From positions 1 to 7,246 of the forward strand of contig SFWF01000067.1 in the NCBI GenBank assembly GCA_004560045.1: a stretch of 7,246 nt of DNA. The letters run 5' to 3'. This DNA is from a bacterium. GTDB lineage: Bacteria > Bacillota > Clostridia > Oscillospirales > Acutalibacteraceae. A program made the translations under genes and the position numbers. How positions within the stretch are numbered: position 1 is the stretch's first letter; each line of letters opens with the position of its first letter. Below are positions 5,081 through 7,246 of the stretch, one piece after another. The notes beneath the pieces were generated by a model. It saw only the letters and a program-made list of their open reading frames with translations. It was not told the origin of the DNA and ran no database searches.

Positions 5081-7021
5081 TTAAATATCAAGATCAGTTG
5101 CGAACTGAGCGTTTTCTTCAATAAACTGACGGCGGGGCTCGACCTCGTCACCCATAAGGATGGTAAAGGTCTCGTCGGCAAGGGCGGCGTCGGCCATGGT
5201 GACGCGGAGGAAGGTTCTGCGCTCGGGGTCGAGAGTGGTCTCCCAAAGCTGCTCAGGATCCATTTCACCGAGACCCTTATAACGCTGAACGTCGGCAACT
5301 CCGCCGAGACGCTCGATAACCTCTGTCTTTTCCTCGTCGGTAAATACGTCAAAATGCTGCTTACCCTTAGAAATTCTGTAAAGGGGAGGCTGTGCAAGAT
5401 AAATATGTCCCGTCTCAATAAGCTCGGGCATATAGCGGAAGAAAAAGGTCAGAAGCAGGGTTCTTATATGAGATCCGTCGACGTCGGCATCGGCCATAAT
5501 AACGATTTTATCGTAGCGGAGCTTTTCGATGTCGAAGTTTTCCCCTATTCCCGTGCCTAAAGCCACGATAACGGGGGTAAGCTTGTCGTTTCCGTAAACC
5601 TTGTCGTCTCTTGCCTTTTCGACGTTAAGCATCTTACCCCAAAGAGGAAGGATTGCCTGATAGGTCGAGTTTCTTCCCTCGACCGCAGAGCCGCCTGCAC
5701 TGTCTCCCTCGACGATGTAGATCTCGGTCTTGGTGGGGTCGTCGGAAATACAGTCGGTAAGCTTTTCGGGCATACGGGTCTTGCCGCCGATACCCGATTT
5801 ACTGCGGGAGGCTTCTCTTGCCTTCTGAGCCGCCTCACGGGCATTGGAGGAGGCGATGGATTTTTCGATTATTATCTTTGCGTCCTGCGGATTTTCCTCT
5901 AAAAAGCGGTAAAGCTTTTCGTTAACGAGGTCGCGGACAACCCGTCCGATAGAGGTGTTACCGAGCTTTGCCTTGGTCTGCGATTCGAACTGAGCATCCG
6001 AAAGCTTGACCGAGACCACCGCAACGATACCCTCCATTATATCCTCACCCTTAAGACGGGCATTTCCCTCTTTAAGGTGCTTAAAATCGAAGGCGTATTT
6101 GTTTACGGTGTTGGCAAGAGCCTGACGGAAGCCCTGCTCGTGGGTACCGCCGTCGACCGTATAAAGGGTATTGGCGAAGGACATAATTTTACTGTCGTAG
6201 GCCGTCGACCAGAGAAGGGCAATTTCGGCCGTCTGATCGTCGACGGTGGTAGAAAGATAGATAACGTCCTTATGAAGTCTTTCCTTCTTTGTTCCCTCTA
6301 AAAGGAACTCAACGTAGGAACGGATACCGCCCTCGTAATGGAACTCCTCGGTCTGAGGCTCGTAAACGTCGGTTCGACTGTCCTTAAGCTCGATTCTTAT
6401 ACCTGCGTTAAGGAAGGCCTGCTCACGAAGACGCTTCTTTAATGTCTCGTAGTCGTAGACGGTGGTATCTGTGAAGATGGTGGGGTCGGGCTTGAAGGTA
6501 ACGGTGGTTCCCGTTTCGGTGGTATCGCCGATTACGGTAAGGTCGGTGGCAATGTTGCCCTTTTCATATCTCTGCTTATAGATATGCTTTCCGTCCTTTA
6601 CCTCAACCTCAAGCCAGGTGGAAAGAGCGTTAACGACCGAGGCACCAACACCGTGAAGTCCTCCCGAAACCTTGTAGCCGTTTCCGCCGAACTTACCGCC
6701 TGCGTGGAGGATGGTAAATACGACCGTAACGGTGGGTATTCCCTTCTGCGGGTTGATACCGACGGGTATTCCTCGTCCGTTGTCGACAACCCTGACAAGG
6801 CCGTCGTCCAGCAGCTCTACGATAATTTTATTGCAGTAGCCGGCCAGCGCCTCGTCGATAGAGTTATCGACGATCTCATAGACAAGGTGATGAAGACCTC
6901 GCTCACCGGTAGAACCTATGTACATACCGGGTCGCTTTCTTACCGCCTCAAGTCCTTCTAAGACCTGAATCGAATTTTCGTCATAGTTTCCCTCAACGGG
7001 GATCTTTTTTTCAATATCCAT
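5081..7021 (-). CDS. gyrB: DNA gyrase subunit B
   Basis: ATPase subunit of DNA gyrase and partner of the adjacent GyrA; its ATP-driven N-gate closure powers strand passage. The 646 residues are a normal length for Gram-positive GyrB, without the insertion seen in enterobacteria. Order of domains: GHKL ATPase (about 1-225) with Glu49 as general base, Asn53, Asp80 and the ATP lid GGKFGGNGYKVSGGLHGVG at 108-126; transducer domain (about 226-400) with Gln348 and Lys350 of QTK; TOPRIM domain with EGDSAGG at 438-444 (Glu438) and the metal-binding Asp511, Asp513 and Asp515 of DADVDG; C-terminal GyrA-binding part with YKGLGEM at 581-587. Trp461 in PLWGKMLNVEKAR replaces the Lys447 of E. coli. The ATG has AGGAG with 6-nt spacing. 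First gene of the gyrBA operon. Confidence 0.98.
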   Translation of the reverse strand: MDIEKKIPVEGNYDENSIQVLEGLEAVRKRPGMYIGSTGERGLHHLVYEIVDNSIDEALAGYCNKIIVELLDDGLVRVVDNGRGIPVGINPQKGIPTVTVVFTILHAGGKFGGNGYKVSGGLHGVGASVVNALSTWLEVEVKDGKHIYKQRYEKGNIATDLTVIGDTTETGTTVTFKPDPTIFTDTTVYDYETLKKRLREQAFLNAGIRIELKDSRTDVYEPQTEEFHYEGGIRSYVEFLLEGTKKERLHKDVIYLSTTVDDQTAEIALLWSTAYDSKIMSFANTLYTVDGGTHEQGFRQALANTVNKYAFDFKHLKEGNARLKGEDIMEGIVAVVSVKLSDAQFESQTKAKLGNTSIGRVVRDLVNEKLYRFLEENPQDAKIIIEKSIASSNAREAAQKAREASRSKSGIGGKTRMPEKLTDCISDDPTKTEIYIVEGDSAGGSAVEGRNSTYQAILPLWGKMLNVEKARDDKVYGNDKLTPVIVALGTGIGENFDIEKLRYDKIVIMADADVDGSHIRTLLLTFFFRYMPELIETGHIYLAQPPLYRISKGKQHFDVFTDEEKTEVIERLGGVADVQRYKGLGEMDPEQLWETTLDPERRTFLRVTMADAALADETFTILMGDEVEPRRQFIEENAQFATDLDI

Positions 7022-7052
7022 TTTCTACTCCTATGATTATTTTTCGTAAAAA

Positions 7053-7080
7053 ATTATAAACTTATTAGCCTTCGCGGCAG
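7053..7080 (-). promoter_or_regulatory. Predicted gyrB promoter
   Basis: A perfect TATAAT lies on the minus strand at 7058-7053. This puts the transcription start near 7046 and gives a leader of about 25 nt before the gyrB ATG. The -35 is poor: the best candidate, CTGCCG at 7080-7075 with 16-bp spacing, matches 3 of 6. It falls within a GC-rich palindrome. A strong -10 with a weak -35 fits a supercoiling-sensitive gyrase promoter, but that is inference. Confidence 0.45.
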
Positions 7081-7088
7081 GCTGCCGC
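7074..7088. promoter_or_regulatory. GC palindrome at the gyrB -35 region
   Basis: GCGGCAG-G-CTGCCGC, with perfect 7-bp arms around a single base, lies where the -35 element of the predicted gyrB promoter would be. It could be an operator or part of a dispersed element. The role is unknown. Confidence 0.45.
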
Positions 7089-7099
7089 ACCCATACGCG

Positions 7100-7119
7100 A
7101 ATTAAGTTTCAACTTAATT
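7100..7119. repeat. 20-bp perfect AT-rich palindrome upstream of gyrB
   Basis: AATTAAGTT, centre TC, AACTTAATT: 9-bp perfect arms. No T run follows on either strand, so it is unlikely to be a terminator. It lies upstream of the predicted -35 of gyrB and may be a regulator site or the edge of the neighbouring repeat element. Confidence 0.5.
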
Positions 7120-7150
7120 TATAGTACGGAAGCCCTACCGTAGGTTTTTC

Positions 7151-7203
7151 GGTATCCGTAAGCCTTCCCTTGGGGGAAGGGGGACCACGACCCGTAGGGT
7201 CGT
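7151..7203 (+). repeat. Double-hairpin intergenic repeat, copy C
   Basis: Starts with GGTATCCG, then the stem CCTTCCC at 7163-7169 with GGGAAGG at 7174-7180, the core GGGGGACCACG, and a second perfect 7-bp stem ACGACCC at 7187-7193 with GGGTCGT at 7197-7203, loop GTA. It is the same element as copy B, in the opposite orientation, with a longer and different second stem. From 7204 to the window end no gene is visible; a hairpin GCGCC-AAA-GGCGC occupies 7234-7246 and may continue beyond. Confidence 0.68.
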
Positions 7204-7246
7204 ATTTCCGACCGCAGGGAGGAACACCATTTTGCGCCAAAGGCGC

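Noticed and set aside
7022..7246. Riboswitch or T-box leader for gyrB
   Set aside because: The predicted leader is only about 25 nt, and no conserved riboswitch core is recognisable; the palindromes lie upstream of the predicted start.

Overview
The window is a compact stretch of bacterial chromosome in which all four protein genes lie on the minus strand, in the transcription order gyrB, gyrA, a CPBP-family membrane protease gene, then tadA. Strong AGGAG/GGAGG ribosome binding sites, a TTG start with a good Shine-Dalgarno, low-GC intergenic DNA and the type of the gyrase proteins suggest a Firmicute of class Clostridia, probably an uncultured gut Oscillospirales/Ruminococcaceae-like organism. 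The taxonomic guess is inference; the gene identities are secure.

Layout. 1-373: no gene; two copies of a GC-rich double-hairpin intergenic repeat, then the tadA terminator. 374-820: tadA. 821-1158: no gene; a perfect 16-bp parS site followed by three ~91-bp tandem repeat units and a partial fourth, with a degraded parS-like motif at each unit junction. 1159-2169: CPBP intramembrane protease. 2170-2474: promoter and palindrome for the protease gene, and the gyrA terminator. 2475-5060 and 5081-7021: gyrA and gyrB, 20 bp apart, clearly one transcription unit. 7022-7246: gyrB leader and promoter region with two perfect palindromes and a third copy of the double-hairpin repeat.

How the parts fit. 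GyrB and GyrA form the A2B2 DNA gyrase that introduces negative supercoils. In Firmicutes gyrBA usually lies close to oriC, and parS sites also cluster there as loading sites for ParB/Spo0J. The consensus parS in the tadA leader therefore agrees with an origin-proximal location, although no dnaA, dnaN, recF or parAB is present in the window to confirm it. TadA makes the wobble inosine of tRNA-Arg(ACG). The CPBP protease has no evident functional link to its neighbours.

Most notable: (1) a consensus parS fused to a tandem array whose units carry a hairpin and decayed parS-like motifs; (2) Ala instead of Ser/Thr at the main GyrA quinolone position, together with Trp at the GyrB position equivalent to E. 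coli Lys447; (3) a double-hairpin repeat whose second stem differs in sequence but stays paired in all three copies; (4) perfect palindromes overlapping the predicted promoters of the protease gene and gyrB. No CRISPR array, insertion sequence, rRNA or tRNA gene was seen.
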